Positions 14,970 through 23,182 of a DNA stretch of 35,534 bases are shown here, piece after piece. The notes beneath the pieces are model-generated. The model saw nothing but the letters and a program-made list of their open reading frames with translations. It was not told the origin of the DNA and ran no database searches. The DNA comes from CAZWUK01 sp964636685. GTDB taxonomy: Bacteria > Bacillota > Clostridia > Christensenellales > CAG-138. Numbering within the stretch: position 1 is the stretch's first letter; every line of letters starts with the position of its first letter. Made by a program: the position numbers and the translations under genes. The stretch spans positions 1 through 35,534 of the forward strand of contig CAZWUK010000013.1 in assembly GCA_964636685.1 (NCBI GenBank), written 5' to 3'.

Positions 14970-15854
14970 ATGAAAACACTGAACTTTGGCTCTCTGAATG
15001 TAGATTATGTATACGATGTACCGCACTTTGTACAAGCGGGGGAGACTCTGACCGCTTTGGCTAGAAATGTCTTTGCTGGAGGCAAGGGGCTGAACCAATC
15101 CATTGCTCTGGCGAGAGCGGGGATGAAGGTGCATCATGCCGGATGCGTAGGCGAGGACGGCGGCATCCTTTTGAATGCTCTTCACGCAGCGAATATTAAT
15201 ACCGACTATGTGTACCGGCTAGATGGACAAGCTTCGGGTCATACCATGATTCAGGTGAATCAGGCCGGCGAAAACTGTATTGTAGTCTATGGCGGCGCTA
15301 ACCATTTGATTAGTCAGACACAGATCGATCACACGCTGCGTGGATTTGGGACGGGCGACTATCTTGTTTTGCAAAACGAGATAAGCAATATGCCTTATCT
15401 GATGCGGCGAGCTTCTGAGCAAGGGATGAGCATTGTGCTGAATCCGTCTCCTGCTGACGAGAAAATCAATCTGCTGCCATTGGATACGGTGCGCTATCTG
15501 GTGGTTAATGAGATCGAGGGCGCGCTTTTGGCAGGTACAAGCGTGCCGGAGGAACTACTGAAACGGTTGCGAAGCAGATATCCGAATATGCAGATTCTTT
15601 TGACGCTCGGCAGTGCAGGAGCGATGTTCTTTGACGGTGTTAACTGCTACAAACAGCCGGCTTACCCGGTAAAGACAGTGGATACAACAGCCGCGGGAGA
15701 TACCTTTTTAGGCTATTTCCTTGCAGGAGTCGCCGACGGATCGGGCATTGCAGCCGCGTTGAATTTGGCTGCGCGCGCGGCGTCTGTTGCCGTATCAAAA
15801 AAAGGAGCGTCAGATTCGATTCCATACAGAAGTCAACTGGAGGAAAGGATATAG
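14970..15854 (+). CDS. rbsK: ribokinase (PfkB family)
   Basis: This 294-residue sugar kinase converts ribose to ribose 5-phosphate with ATP. The PfkB signatures are present: the first (AGGKGLNQSIALARAG, 36-51) and the second, DTTAAGDTFLGYF (238-250), with catalytic base Asp244 and the anion hole from AAG. NFGSLNVDYVYDV and an ETL segment at 25-27 fit the ribose-binding N-terminus. The ATG follows AAGGGG. It lies 123 bases after the nucleoside hydrolase with a structured gap between, and ahead of a strong terminator. It completes ribose use from nucleosides. Another small-sugar specificity cannot be excluded. Confidence 0.87.
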   Translation: MKTLNFGSLNVDYVYDVPHFVQAGETLTALARNVFAGGKGLNQSIALARAGMKVHHAGCVGEDGGILLNALHAANINTDYVYRLDGQASGHTMIQVNQAGENCIVVYGGANHLISQTQIDHTLRGFGTGDYLVLQNEISNMPYLMRRASEQGMSIVLNPSPADEKINLLPLDTVRYLVVNEIEGALLAGTSVPEELLKRLRSRYPNMQILLTLGSAGAMFFDGVNCYKQPAYPVKTVDTTAAGDTFLGYFLAGVADGSGIAAALNLAARAASVAVSKKGASDSIPYRSQLEERI

Positions 15855-15896
15855 CTGTTTAGATTAGAACGTGGATAGGATGACGGTTGTTTGAAA

Positions 15897-15926
15897 GGGC
15901 GGCGCTGATATGCTCCGCCTTTTTTT
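15897..15926 (+). terminator. Rho-independent terminator after rbsK
   Basis: GGCGGCGC (15898-15905) pairs with GCTCCGCC (15912-15919), with one mismatch, around a 6-base loop and is followed by seven T residues. This is the clearest intrinsic terminator in the nucleoside region and separates rbsK from psuK. Confidence 0.85.
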
Positions 15927-15999
15927 ATGACTGTACAGGCAAAAGGTGGTGTGTTTATTAAGGAAAGGTGGCGTAAAAAAACGTGTTTCCCCAGCGTAA

Positions 16000-16028
16000 T
16001 TGCCTTATGAATCCTCGCAGATTATAAT
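16000..16028 (+). promoter_or_regulatory. psuK-psuG promoter
   Basis: TTGCCT (16000-16005), a 17-base spacer and a perfect TATAAT (16023-16028), located downstream of a terminator and just before psuK. The -10 box lies inside the palindrome at 16014-16035. Confidence 0.75.
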
Positions 16029-16035
16029 TAGCGAG
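16014..16035. promoter_or_regulatory. 22-bp palindromic operator over the psuK -10 box
   Basis: CTCGC-AG-ATTATAAT-TA-GCGAG is symmetrical at 18 of 22 positions and includes the whole TATAAT. A repressor dimer bound here would block RNA polymerase. No repressor gene is adjacent other than the CRP-type protein at 13182, so the cognate factor is unknown. Confidence 0.55.
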
Positions 16036-16065
16036 AAGTAAATCGTGTGGTTGGAGAATATGCAG

Positions 16066-17019
16066 ATGAGCAGCTATGTTATTGGAATTGGCGCCGCAAA
16101 TGCGGATATACACGTGCGCAGCAAAAATGCCATCGTTATGCGCGATTCCAATCCAAGTCTCATGGTTTCTTCCGTCGGGGGCGTAACGAGGAACATTCTG
16201 GAGAATCTGGCGCGACAGGGCGTTGCGGCAAAATTGCTGAGTGCCGTGGGTGATGATCCGTCCGGACAGATGATCTTACAGCAGAGCACCCTTGCGGGAA
16301 TAGACATGTCACACGTATTGCGGAAAAATGATATGAGCAGTTCATCCTATATCTGCATGATGGACGAACAGGGCGATATGCTGCTGGGAATGTCCGATAT
16401 GCGGATACTGGATCAACTGAGCATAGCATACTTGGAGGAGAAAGAGCCCGAAATCGACAACGCGCGGGTGATCGTCTGCGATGGATGTCTGCCAATGCCG
16501 CTCCTGGAATGGCTGATCGACCGCAAAGGTAAAAGACCGCCCCTGTTTGTTGATCCGGTGTCCACCGCGTACGCCAGAAAAATCACGCCCTTGATCGGCG
16601 GATTTTATGCAGTCAAGCCCAATTTGATGGAACTGGAAGTTCTCAGCGGTATGCAGATTCATAACGACGCCGATATTATCAGGGCTGCGGAAGCTCTCCT
16701 TCGGCAGGGGGTGCACTGCGTTGCTGTAAGTCTTGGTGCACGCGGCAGTTATTATGCAGATGCGACAGGTAAAAGTGGATTTTATGGACTGCGCCCCGTC
16801 GAAAAAATGGTGGACGCCACAGGGGCTGGGGATGCGTTTATGGCTGGGTTTATACACGGATATATAGAACGCATGGAGGTTCCTGCCCAACTGGAATACG
16901 CTCTTGCCAGCGGGGCAATTGCAGTTATGAATGAAAAGACGATCCATCCGAACATGAGCGACGCATTGGTAAAGAAAATAATACTGGAATATTGTGAAGC
17001 AGAGGAGAGAAAAGAATGA
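16066..17019 (+). CDS. psuK: pseudouridine kinase (PfkB family)
   Basis: This 317-residue kinase phosphorylates pseudouridine at the 5' position. PfkB motifs are visible: GGVTRNILENLARQG (about 38-52) and DATGAGDAFMAGF (250-262) with catalytic Asp256. The specific assignment rests on the directly overlapping psuG, since these two enzymes form the known pseudouridine catabolic pair. ATG 16066 was chosen because GGAG lies 9 bases upstream. ATG 16060 and GTG 16045 are in frame but have poor spacing. The last codons overlap psuG as ATGA. It has its own promoter and terminator-bounded unit, apart from rbsK, which is a more distant paralogue. Confidence 0.88.
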   Translation: MSSYVIGIGAANADIHVRSKNAIVMRDSNPSLMVSSVGGVTRNILENLARQGVAAKLLSAVGDDPSGQMILQQSTLAGIDMSHVLRKNDMSSSSYICMMDEQGDMLLGMSDMRILDQLSIAYLEEKEPEIDNARVIVCDGCLPMPLLEWLIDRKGKRPPLFVDPVSTAYARKITPLIGGFYAVKPNLMELEVLSGMQIHNDADIIRAAEALLRQGVHCVAVSLGARGSYYADATGKSGFYGLRPVEKMVDATGAGDAFMAGFIHGYIERMEVPAQLEYALASGAIAVMNEKTIHPNMSDALVKKIILEYCEAEERKE

Positions 17020-17927
17020 ATCCATATGTAGACGTCTTGCCCGAAATTCAGGAAGCACTTGCGCACAATCAGCCTGTTGTGGCACTTGAAAGCACCATTT
17101 TAAGCCACGGCATGCCGTATCCGGAGAACCTGGCGTTTGCCGACCAGGTAGAACAAACAGTTCGCAAAGAAGGCGCCATTCCCGCCACGATGGCGCTGAT
17201 TGATGGACGGATTAAAGTCGGTCTTTCCAAGGACGAGCTTGAGTTGATGTGCAGGGCGGATCGCGTGGGTAAAGTAAGCCGGCGGGATTTTGCGGTTTAT
17301 CTGGCAACCAAGCAGAACGGCGCGACCACTGTTGCTACAACGATGATGTGCAGCCAAATGGCGGGCATAAAGGTCTTTGCAACAGGCGGCATCGGCGGCG
17401 TTCACAGAAACGGCGAGAATACCATGGACATTTCGGCCGATTTGCAGGAGCTTGCAAATACGCCGGTTGCAGTGGTCTGTGCAGGAGCAAAGCAAATATT
17501 GGATATAGGCCGCACGTTGGAGTATTTGGAAACAATGGGCGTGCCGGTGATTGGGAACGCCACGTCTGATTTTCCCGCGTTTTATTGCAAACAGAGCGGA
17601 TACGGCGTGGATTATGCAGCCAAAGATGAAGCGGAGATCGCTCAGATTATTCACACAAAGTGGGCGCTGGGCTTGCCCGGCGGCATACTTATCGGCAATC
17701 CCATTCCCGACGCATATGCGATGGACTATTCTTATATGGAAGGTGTCATTAATCAGGCGATGCAGGCTGCCGAAGAGGCCGGTGTTCGCGGAAAGAACAT
17801 CACGCCGTTCCTGCTTGCAAAGGTAAAAGAGCTGACGGGCGGTTCCTCCTTCGCTTCCAATGTACAGCTCGCTCTGAACAACGCTCGCTGCGCCGCTAAG
17901 GTCGCAAAAGCTTTTTCAATGCTATAA
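17016..17927 (+). CDS. psuG: pseudouridine-5'-phosphate glycosidase
   Basis: This 303-residue enzyme splits pseudouridine 5'-phosphate into uracil and ribose 5-phosphate, cutting the unusual C-glycosidic bond. Hallmarks are ALESTILSHGMPYPEN (23-38) with Glu25 matching the catalytic Glu, the ATMALIDGRIKVGL segment, GIKVFATGGIGGVHR (about 116-130), GAKQILDIGRTLEYLE with the conserved lysine, and the C-terminal LALNNARCAAKVA. Length matches the family. The start overlaps psuK by four bases after GAGGAGAG, so the pair is translationally coupled. Identification is very secure. Confidence 0.97.
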   Translation: MNPYVDVLPEIQEALAHNQPVVALESTILSHGMPYPENLAFADQVEQTVRKEGAIPATMALIDGRIKVGLSKDELELMCRADRVGKVSRRDFAVYLATKQNGATTVATTMMCSQMAGIKVFATGGIGGVHRNGENTMDISADLQELANTPVAVVCAGAKQILDIGRTLEYLETMGVPVIGNATSDFPAFYCKQSGYGVDYAAKDEAEIAQIIHTKWALGLPGGILIGNPIPDAYAMDYSYMEGVINQAMQAAEEAGVRGKNITPFLLAKVKELTGGSSFASNVQLALNNARCAAKVAKAFSML

Positions 17928-17970
17928 ATACAAGAACGTTTCTTCGATTATCAACAGGAGGCTTATATAC

Positions 17971-18804
17971 ATGCCGCTACTTAACATTGCATTCTACTCC
18001 TATGCCCTGCATATGGAAAGTCATGTGAACGCAATTATGCCGCAGGAAAGTCACGATTTTCTGTCCAATGGGCCACGGCGGAATGCGGACGGAACGATTC
18101 CGGTTCTATGGCTGCTCCATGGCATGGGCGACAGCCATGCCAGCTGGCAACGCTACACCAATCTGGAGCGGTATGCGGCGGCGCGGGGAATTGCCGTTAT
18201 CATGCCCGGGGTGTTGAGTCAGTGCTTCTATTCAAACATGATAGAGGGGCTGCCTTACTTCGACTATATTGCAAAGGAAATTCCGGCTTTCTTCCATGAT
18301 CTGTTCCCACAGCTGTCCAGACGCCGCGAGGACAACCTGATCGCCGGAATATCCATGGGCGGCTACGGTGCGCTAAAGGTCGCGCTGAACAATCCGGATG
18401 CTTATGGCACGGTGGGATGCTTTTCCTCCGGCAATCTGCCGGAGATGGTTCTGCCGGAACCGGAGGATTGCGACGAGTTTATACGTACCATGTGCGGTGT
18501 TCCACGCAATGCGTTTGGCACAAAAAAAATGCGCGACGCGCTTGGTACACAAAATGATTTGCGCTTTCTGCTGGATCGGGCGATAGCAGACGGCAAGTCG
18601 ATACCAAAAATCAGGATGTATTGCGGTACCGAGGACTTTCTTCTGCGCTATTCGGACGCTTTTGCAGATTATGTTCAGCAGAAAGCCCCGGAAGGAACAC
18701 TTTGCTATCAAAAGGGGCCGGGAAAACACTTCTGGGATTTCTGGGATCATTGGCTTCCTATTTTCTTGGACGAGAGCGGCATGACTTCGATGCTTGCAGA
18801 GTGA
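17971..18804 (+). CDS. alpha/beta-hydrolase esterase (esterase D / EstA type)
   Basis: This 277-residue serine esterase resembles esterase D and small tributyrin/acetyl esterases. The nucleophile elbow is GISMGGYGA with Ser128. Asp222 (YCGTEDFLL) and His253 (GPGKHFWDFW) complete the triad, and LLHGMGDSHASW carries the oxyanion region. There is no signal peptide. The ATG follows AGGAGG, 43 bases after psuG, so it likely belongs to the same transcript. The natural substrate is unknown. Its location suggests removal of acyl groups from nucleosides or sugars before catabolism, which is inference. Confidence 0.88.
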   Translation: MPLLNIAFYSYALHMESHVNAIMPQESHDFLSNGPRRNADGTIPVLWLLHGMGDSHASWQRYTNLERYAAARGIAVIMPGVLSQCFYSNMIEGLPYFDYIAKEIPAFFHDLFPQLSRRREDNLIAGISMGGYGALKVALNNPDAYGTVGCFSSGNLPEMVLPEPEDCDEFIRTMCGVPRNAFGTKKMRDALGTQNDLRFLLDRAIADGKSIPKIRMYCGTEDFLLRYSDAFADYVQQKAPEGTLCYQKGPGKHFWDFWDHWLPIFLDESGMTSMLAE

Positions 18805-18876
18805 ACAACCGATACTCCGCAGGCGATTTTGCGGCGAATACTTGTTTGGCAGCTCATTTGCCGACAACGCTGCTTC

Positions 18877-18905
18877 TTGGCTTGCGTTTCCTACGGCGAT
18901 ACAAT
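18877..18905 (+). promoter_or_regulatory. candidate promoter for the ABC ATPase-permease pair
   Basis: TTGGCT (18877-18882), a 17-base spacer and TACAAT (18900-18905), about 42 bases before the GTG start of the ATPase gene. The gap of 143 bases after the esterase supports a separate start. Confidence 0.45.
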
Positions 18906-18947
18906 TCTTATCCAGTGAACAAGAACTATGGAAAAAGGGGTGATTGA

Positions 18948-20426
18948 GTGGATTGTATTATGAAAATTGACAATGTATGCAAAACGTACCCGGGCGTTCG
19001 TGCACTCAATAATGTTTCGTTTGAGATCGCGCGCGGCGAAGTACATGCTTTGATGGGGGAGAACGGTGCCGGAAAATCTACGCTGATAAAGGCGATTACG
19101 GGCGCTGTTTCCATGGATGGCGGATGTATTTGGATGGATGGTACGCCGTACCATCGCATGACTCCGGCTTTGTCGCGCCAACTTAGCATCGGCGCAATCT
19201 ACCAGGAGTATAATCTGGTTCCGTCACTGACGGTGCTCGAGAACGTTTTTCTCGGCAATAAAATAGGCGGCAGGATTATGCCGAAATTCGAATTGATGCG
19301 CAGCAGGGCTGTGGAAGCCTTCGAAACCCTTGGTGTGGATATCAATCCGGATAGTATGGTTGGGCTGCTATCGGTTGCACAGCAGCAAATCGTAGAAATT
19401 GCACGAGCGCTTTGCCAAAATGTGAAGCTTTTAATCATGGACGAGCCGAGCGCGACACTTGCGGTTGCCGAAGCGCAAAGGCTGTTTGAAATCATTAAGC
19501 GTCTGCGTGAGCGGGGTGTTACAATTATTTACATTTCGCATCGTATGGACGAGGTTTTTGACCTTGCGGACAGGTTGTCCGTGCTTCGGGACGGGCAGCA
19601 TATTGCAACCTGCAATATAGCGGATGTCACACGTAAGGACATTATTCGCATGATGGTCGGCCGCGAACTGAGCGAAACATACCCGACGCGTAACGTCACG
19701 CCGGGTGAACCGGTGCTCGAGCTTGACCGCGTGTGCGGAAACGGCGACACCGACATTAGCTTTACGTTACACAAAGGCGAGATTCTGGGCCTTGCCGGAC
19801 TTGTTGGCGCCGGACGTACGGAAATTGCGAAGGTAATCTACGGCGCAGCGAAGCAAACCGGCGGCACAATTCGTGTCAAGGGGAAGGCTGTATCACCCAA
19901 AACGCCCGGGCAGGCCGTTCGACTGGGCATCGGCCTGGTGCCGGAAAACAGAAAAACAGAGGGAGCGTTCCTCGATTATTCTATCAACTGGAACATTGGA
20001 ATAATGGCGTTACCGAAGAACTCACGCTTTGGTTTTCTCAATCGCCGTGCGTTGGACGAGCAGGTGTCGCACATGAGCAAGCTATTTCGCATTAAGACGC
20101 CAACGCTGGATCAGCTGGTGCGCAATTTGTCAGGCGGAAACCAGCAAAAAACTGTTTTTGCAAAAATGCTGGCGGCGGATACGGACATCATCATTTTCGA
20201 CGAGCCGACTCGCGGGATTGATGTTGGCGTAAAACAGGACATCTACAAACTGATGAATGAGATTGTAGAGCGGGGCGTGTCGATTATCATGATATCTTCT
20301 GAGATGGAAGAGCTGATCGGCATGTCGGATCGCATGATTGTACTCCATGAGGGACGCATCAGCGGGGAACTGAAAAAAGAAGATTTCAATCAACAAAAGA
20401 TACTCGAGCTGGCCTCGGGAATGTGA
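18948..20426 (+). CDS. sugar ABC transporter ATP-binding protein (CUT2, RbsA/MglA-like)
   Basis: This 492-residue protein has two ABC domains, as in ribose and nucleoside importers of the CUT2 class. Domain 1 is intact: Walker A GENGAGKST (37-45), signature LSVAQQQ (141-147), Walker B LLIMDEPSATL (161-171) and the switch His in YISHRMDE. Domain 2 has the family's customary altered Walker A GLVGAGRTE (284-292), signature SGGNQQKT and Walker B FDEPTRGIDVG. GTG 18948 was chosen since GGGG lies 7 bases upstream. ATG 18960 is an alternative. It drives the permease that follows. The substrate, probably a nucleoside or ribose, is taken from neighbours. Confidence 0.95.
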   Translation: MDCIMKIDNVCKTYPGVRALNNVSFEIARGEVHALMGENGAGKSTLIKAITGAVSMDGGCIWMDGTPYHRMTPALSRQLSIGAIYQEYNLVPSLTVLENVFLGNKIGGRIMPKFELMRSRAVEAFETLGVDINPDSMVGLLSVAQQQIVEIARALCQNVKLLIMDEPSATLAVAEAQRLFEIIKRLRERGVTIIYISHRMDEVFDLADRLSVLRDGQHIATCNIADVTRKDIIRMMVGRELSETYPTRNVTPGEPVLELDRVCGNGDTDISFTLHKGEILGLAGLVGAGRTEIAKVIYGAAKQTGGTIRVKGKAVSPKTPGQAVRLGIGLVPENRKTEGAFLDYSINWNIGIMALPKNSRFGFLNRRALDEQVSHMSKLFRIKTPTLDQLVRNLSGGNQQKTVFAKMLAADTDIIIFDEPTRGIDVGVKQDIYKLMNEIVERGVSIIMISSEMEELIGMSDRMIVLHEGRISGELKKEDFNQQKILELASGM

Positions 20427-20435
20427 GGTAGAAAA

Positions 20436-21464
20436 GTGAAAGACAGTAAGCTTGTTAGAAAAGTAGGCGCCTTTATTCGTAACAATATGCCCTGGGTAAT
20501 CCTATTGGTTGTTGCATTCTTGTTCTCGTTTTTTACCAATAATTTCTTTACCTTTACCAACATCATCAACATTCTCAATCAAAACGCTTATGTGATTGTT
20601 TGTGCAATCGGCATCACGTTTATTATGATGTCTGGACAGCTGGATTTATCCGTAGGCTATCAAATGTCACTTATTGGCGTTACGCTTGGTCTGATCGTAC
20701 AAAAAAATGCGCCGCCTGCATGGGCATTGATTACCATAGGCGTTCTGCTCGGCATTGTATTGAGCGAGCTGAATATGCTTATCGCGCTCAAGCTTCGAAT
20801 TTCCCTGCTGATGGTAACTGTCGGTACCATGGCGATTTACGAGGGGCTTGCTTACACCCTGTCAAATGCGAAGAACCTTTCCGGATTTTCCGCGGGCTTT
20901 AAGTTTATCAGTCAGGGCGCGTTCGGGAAGATTCCGTTTGCGATTATACTGATGGTCGTAATGGTTATCATTATGAGTATTTTTTTGAACAAGACCTACT
21001 GGGGACGTTATGTATACGCGCTTGGTGGCAACGAGGAGGCGGCGCGTCTTGCCGGCATCAGCGTTACGGGCGTAAAGCTGATGATCGGCGGGATTGCAGG
21101 CGCATTTGTCGGGCTTTCCGCCGTGATGCTGGTTGCCAGAGTTGGCACTGCGCAGGCTGGTATTGGGCCCGGGACAGAGTTTACGGTGATTACCGGCATT
21201 TTGCTAGGCGGCGTCAGCATTCGAGGCGGCGAGGGAAGGCTATCGGGTGTCGCCGCGGGCATTTTGATAATGGCGATTCTATCCAACGGCATGCAGCTTG
21301 CTGGCTGGGGCGTGTATTTGCAGTATATTGCAAAGGGCGCCATCATGCTCACGGCGATTGGCATCGATGTATATCAAATGAATCATCGCAAGGTTATCGT
21401 AGACAAAATCACGGAACAACCTTCGGAAGGGCATGCGGTGTCCTCGGATAAAGGCGTACATTAA
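20436..21464 (+). CDS. sugar ABC transporter permease (CUT2, RbsC-like)
   Basis: This is a 342-residue inner-membrane permease with about 8-10 hydrophobic segments. The CUT2 permease signature is GGNEEAARLAGISVTGVKL (191-209), the cytoplasmic loop that contacts the ATPase, preceded by the QLDLSVGYQMSLIG segment (68-81) typical of ribose/galactose permeases. TEFTVITGILLGGVSIRGGEG is also conserved. GTG start with GAGGT 6 bases upstream, nine bases after the ATPase stop. Only one permease gene is present, so it would act as a homodimer. A terminator follows. The binding protein is in the next unit. Confidence 0.94.
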   Translation: MKDSKLVRKVGAFIRNNMPWVILLVVAFLFSFFTNNFFTFTNIINILNQNAYVIVCAIGITFIMMSGQLDLSVGYQMSLIGVTLGLIVQKNAPPAWALITIGVLLGIVLSELNMLIALKLRISLLMVTVGTMAIYEGLAYTLSNAKNLSGFSAGFKFISQGAFGKIPFAIILMVVMVIIMSIFLNKTYWGRYVYALGGNEEAARLAGISVTGVKLMIGGIAGAFVGLSAVMLVARVGTAQAGIGPGTEFTVITGILLGGVSIRGGEGRLSGVAAGILIMAILSNGMQLAGWGVYLQYIAKGAIMLTAIGIDVYQMNHRKVIVDKITEQPSEGHAVSSDKGVH

Positions 21465-21473
21465 GCAGTCTTT

Positions 21474-21503
21474 TCCCCCCACAGAATTGATGGGGGGATT
21501 TTT
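21474..21503 (+). terminator. Rho-independent terminator after the permease gene
   Basis: TCCCCCCA (21474-21481) pairs with TGGGGGGA (21491-21498) around 9 bases and is followed by five T residues. Four T residues also precede the left arm, so it may work on both strands. Confidence 0.88.
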
Positions 21504-21539
21504 ACGTGTCCTGCACATCCAGCCGATGAGATGGCGGGC

Positions 21540-21568
21540 TTCCTGTTGTTGCTTGAAGATGTTATAAT
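21540..21568 (+). promoter_or_regulatory. promoter for the two-component/binding-protein unit
   Basis: A perfect TATAAT (21563-21568) stands about 67 bases before the response-regulator ATG, with TTCCTG (21540-21545) 17 bases upstream as a weak -35. It lies just after a terminator, which supports it. Confidence 0.55.
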
Positions 21569-21634
21569 GTGACAACAATAGACCCAATCAAGAGGAAGAT
21601 GACTTTTTCTGTTATTGACGAGGAGACGAAGTTT

Positions 21635-23182
21635 ATGCTGCAAGCGATTATTGTGGATGACGAACCGAAGGTGTGCGCGCTGATTGAACAGCTCGGCGAT
21701 TGGGCGCGGCTGGATATTCATGTTGCGGCCGTTTGCCATGACGGGGAAGATGCGCTGGAGAAGATACAGAGCATTCGCCCGGACATCGTTATCACAGACA
21801 TTCGCATGCCGATCATAGACGGGCTGGAATTGGTTGCGCGAACCCATGCGCTGGGATTGGAGTCCGCATTTGTGATTATCAGTGGATATCGCCATTTTGA
21901 GTACGCATACAGCGCTATGCAATATGGAGTGGTCAACTATCTGCTCAAGCCCATTGACAAACAGCAGCTTATTGCTACTCTGGAAAAAATCTGTGCGGAA
22001 ATCAGGCGCAAACAGGTTCAAGAAACCGATCAGGTGCAGATGAGCCGGCTGCGAGAGGAAAATCGCAAGATGTTGCACGAGCGCTTTGTCTTAGGCCTGA
22101 TTAATGGGGGAATCGACATAGATCCGGCGGCATACGAGCTGGGGTTCGAGCAAGGTGAATACATGGCGATTTTAATCAACACAAGCTACGCCCAGCTGCA
22201 TGACAGACAGTCCATCTTTGGTTCTATCGCTGCTGAAAGGACGGTTAAGCTGCTCGAAAAGCATGCCAGAATTATTGCAGTTCCCACACAGATAGGCGTG
22301 ATTTGTATTGTCAACTATGCGCCAAACAAGCGCGAAGACATTCGTCGCGGCGTCAATTCCCTGCTGGGACAGGTTCGTGCGCTTTCCGACGTATTTGGCG
22401 ATTTCCAGTTGATAATCGCACTTGGACAGCCGGTGAATAACGAAAGAAGGTTGGCGCATTCCCTTACCACAGCGCGACTTGGCGAGCGCAGAAAACTTTC
22501 GCTCGGATGGAATATCGTTGTGGATGCTCCTACCGGCATAAAAGCGCCGGATATGACGACGTTTAAAGCCAGTATGAGCGGGCTGGTCAGCGCGATTGAC
22601 ACCCTCAACGTGCCGGCCGTTAAAAACTGGTTTTCACAGTGGGAAACGCAGGTTCTCTCAGAAACAGAAATGGATGTTGACGCGCTGTATGAAGCACGCG
22701 CGTTGCTGCTCAATCAATTGACCGCGCTAACGGGGATACATACGGCTCAAGCGCTGCCAATGCAACTAGACCGCGCTGAAACGCCGCAGGCGCTCATCGC
22801 ATTGCTTTGCAATACATTCACACAGGTACTCAGCGAACAATGTGAGGAGCTGGCAAATGAGGAAAGCCGCCCCATCCGCCTTGCAAAAGAATATGTACAG
22901 CAGAATTTTGCCAGCAATATAAGCCTTGAAATGGTTGCTAAAAAAGTGGGATACAGCGCGGTGTATTTTTCTACGCTGTTTAAGAAAATTGCGGAGCAGG
23001 GGTTTATGGACTATGTAACAGGCGTGCGTCTTGCGCACGCCAAGATGCTTTTGAAAACAACGCAGATGAGTATTATCGATATTTCCATGGCGGTCGGCTA
23101 TCAGGATGACAAGTACTTTCGTAAACTCTTTCGCAAGGAAACTCAAATATCGCCTAAGGCATATCGGAAATTGTATGAATGA
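21635..23182 (+). CDS. YesN-type response regulator with AraC output domain
   Basis: This 515-residue response regulator has an N-terminal receiver domain (1-120) with acidic pocket DDE (8-10), phospho-acceptor Asp55 (VITDIRMP) and the LLKPID lysine. A central region of about 280 residues without clear family follows. A C-terminal AraC-type double helix-turn-helix (about 410-515) has NISLEMVAKKVGYSAVYFST and IIDISMAVGYQDDKYFRKLF. It would activate sugar or nucleoside uptake genes when phosphorylated. ATG 21635 was chosen because GAGGAG lies 9 bases upstream. The frame extends to 21569. It is partnered by the kinase gene whose start overlaps its stop. Confidence 0.93.
   Translation: MLQAIIVDDEPKVCALIEQLGDWARLDIHVAAVCHDGEDALEKIQSIRPDIVITDIRMPIIDGLELVARTHALGLESAFVIISGYRHFEYAYSAMQYGVVNYLLKPIDKQQLIATLEKICAEIRRKQVQETDQVQMSRLREENRKMLHERFVLGLINGGIDIDPAAYELGFEQGEYMAILINTSYAQLHDRQSIFGSIAAERTVKLLEKHARIIAVPTQIGVICIVNYAPNKREDIRRGVNSLLGQVRALSDVFGDFQLIIALGQPVNNERRLAHSLTTARLGERRKLSLGWNIVVDAPTGIKAPDMTTFKASMSGLVSAIDTLNVPAVKNWFSQWETQVLSETEMDVDALYEARALLLNQLTALTGIHTAQALPMQLDRAETPQALIALLCNTFTQVLSEQCEELANEESRPIRLAKEYVQQNFASNISLEMVAKKVGYSAVYFSTLFKKIAEQGFMDYVTGVRLAHAKMLLKTTQMSIIDISMAVGYQDDKYFRKLFRKETQISPKAYRKLYE

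Noticed and set aside
14460..15185. Minus-strand frame of 241 codons spanning the nucleoside hydrolase and ribokinase genes
   Set aside because: It crosses two well-defined genes and the structured gap between them. Its composition is that of antisense translation.
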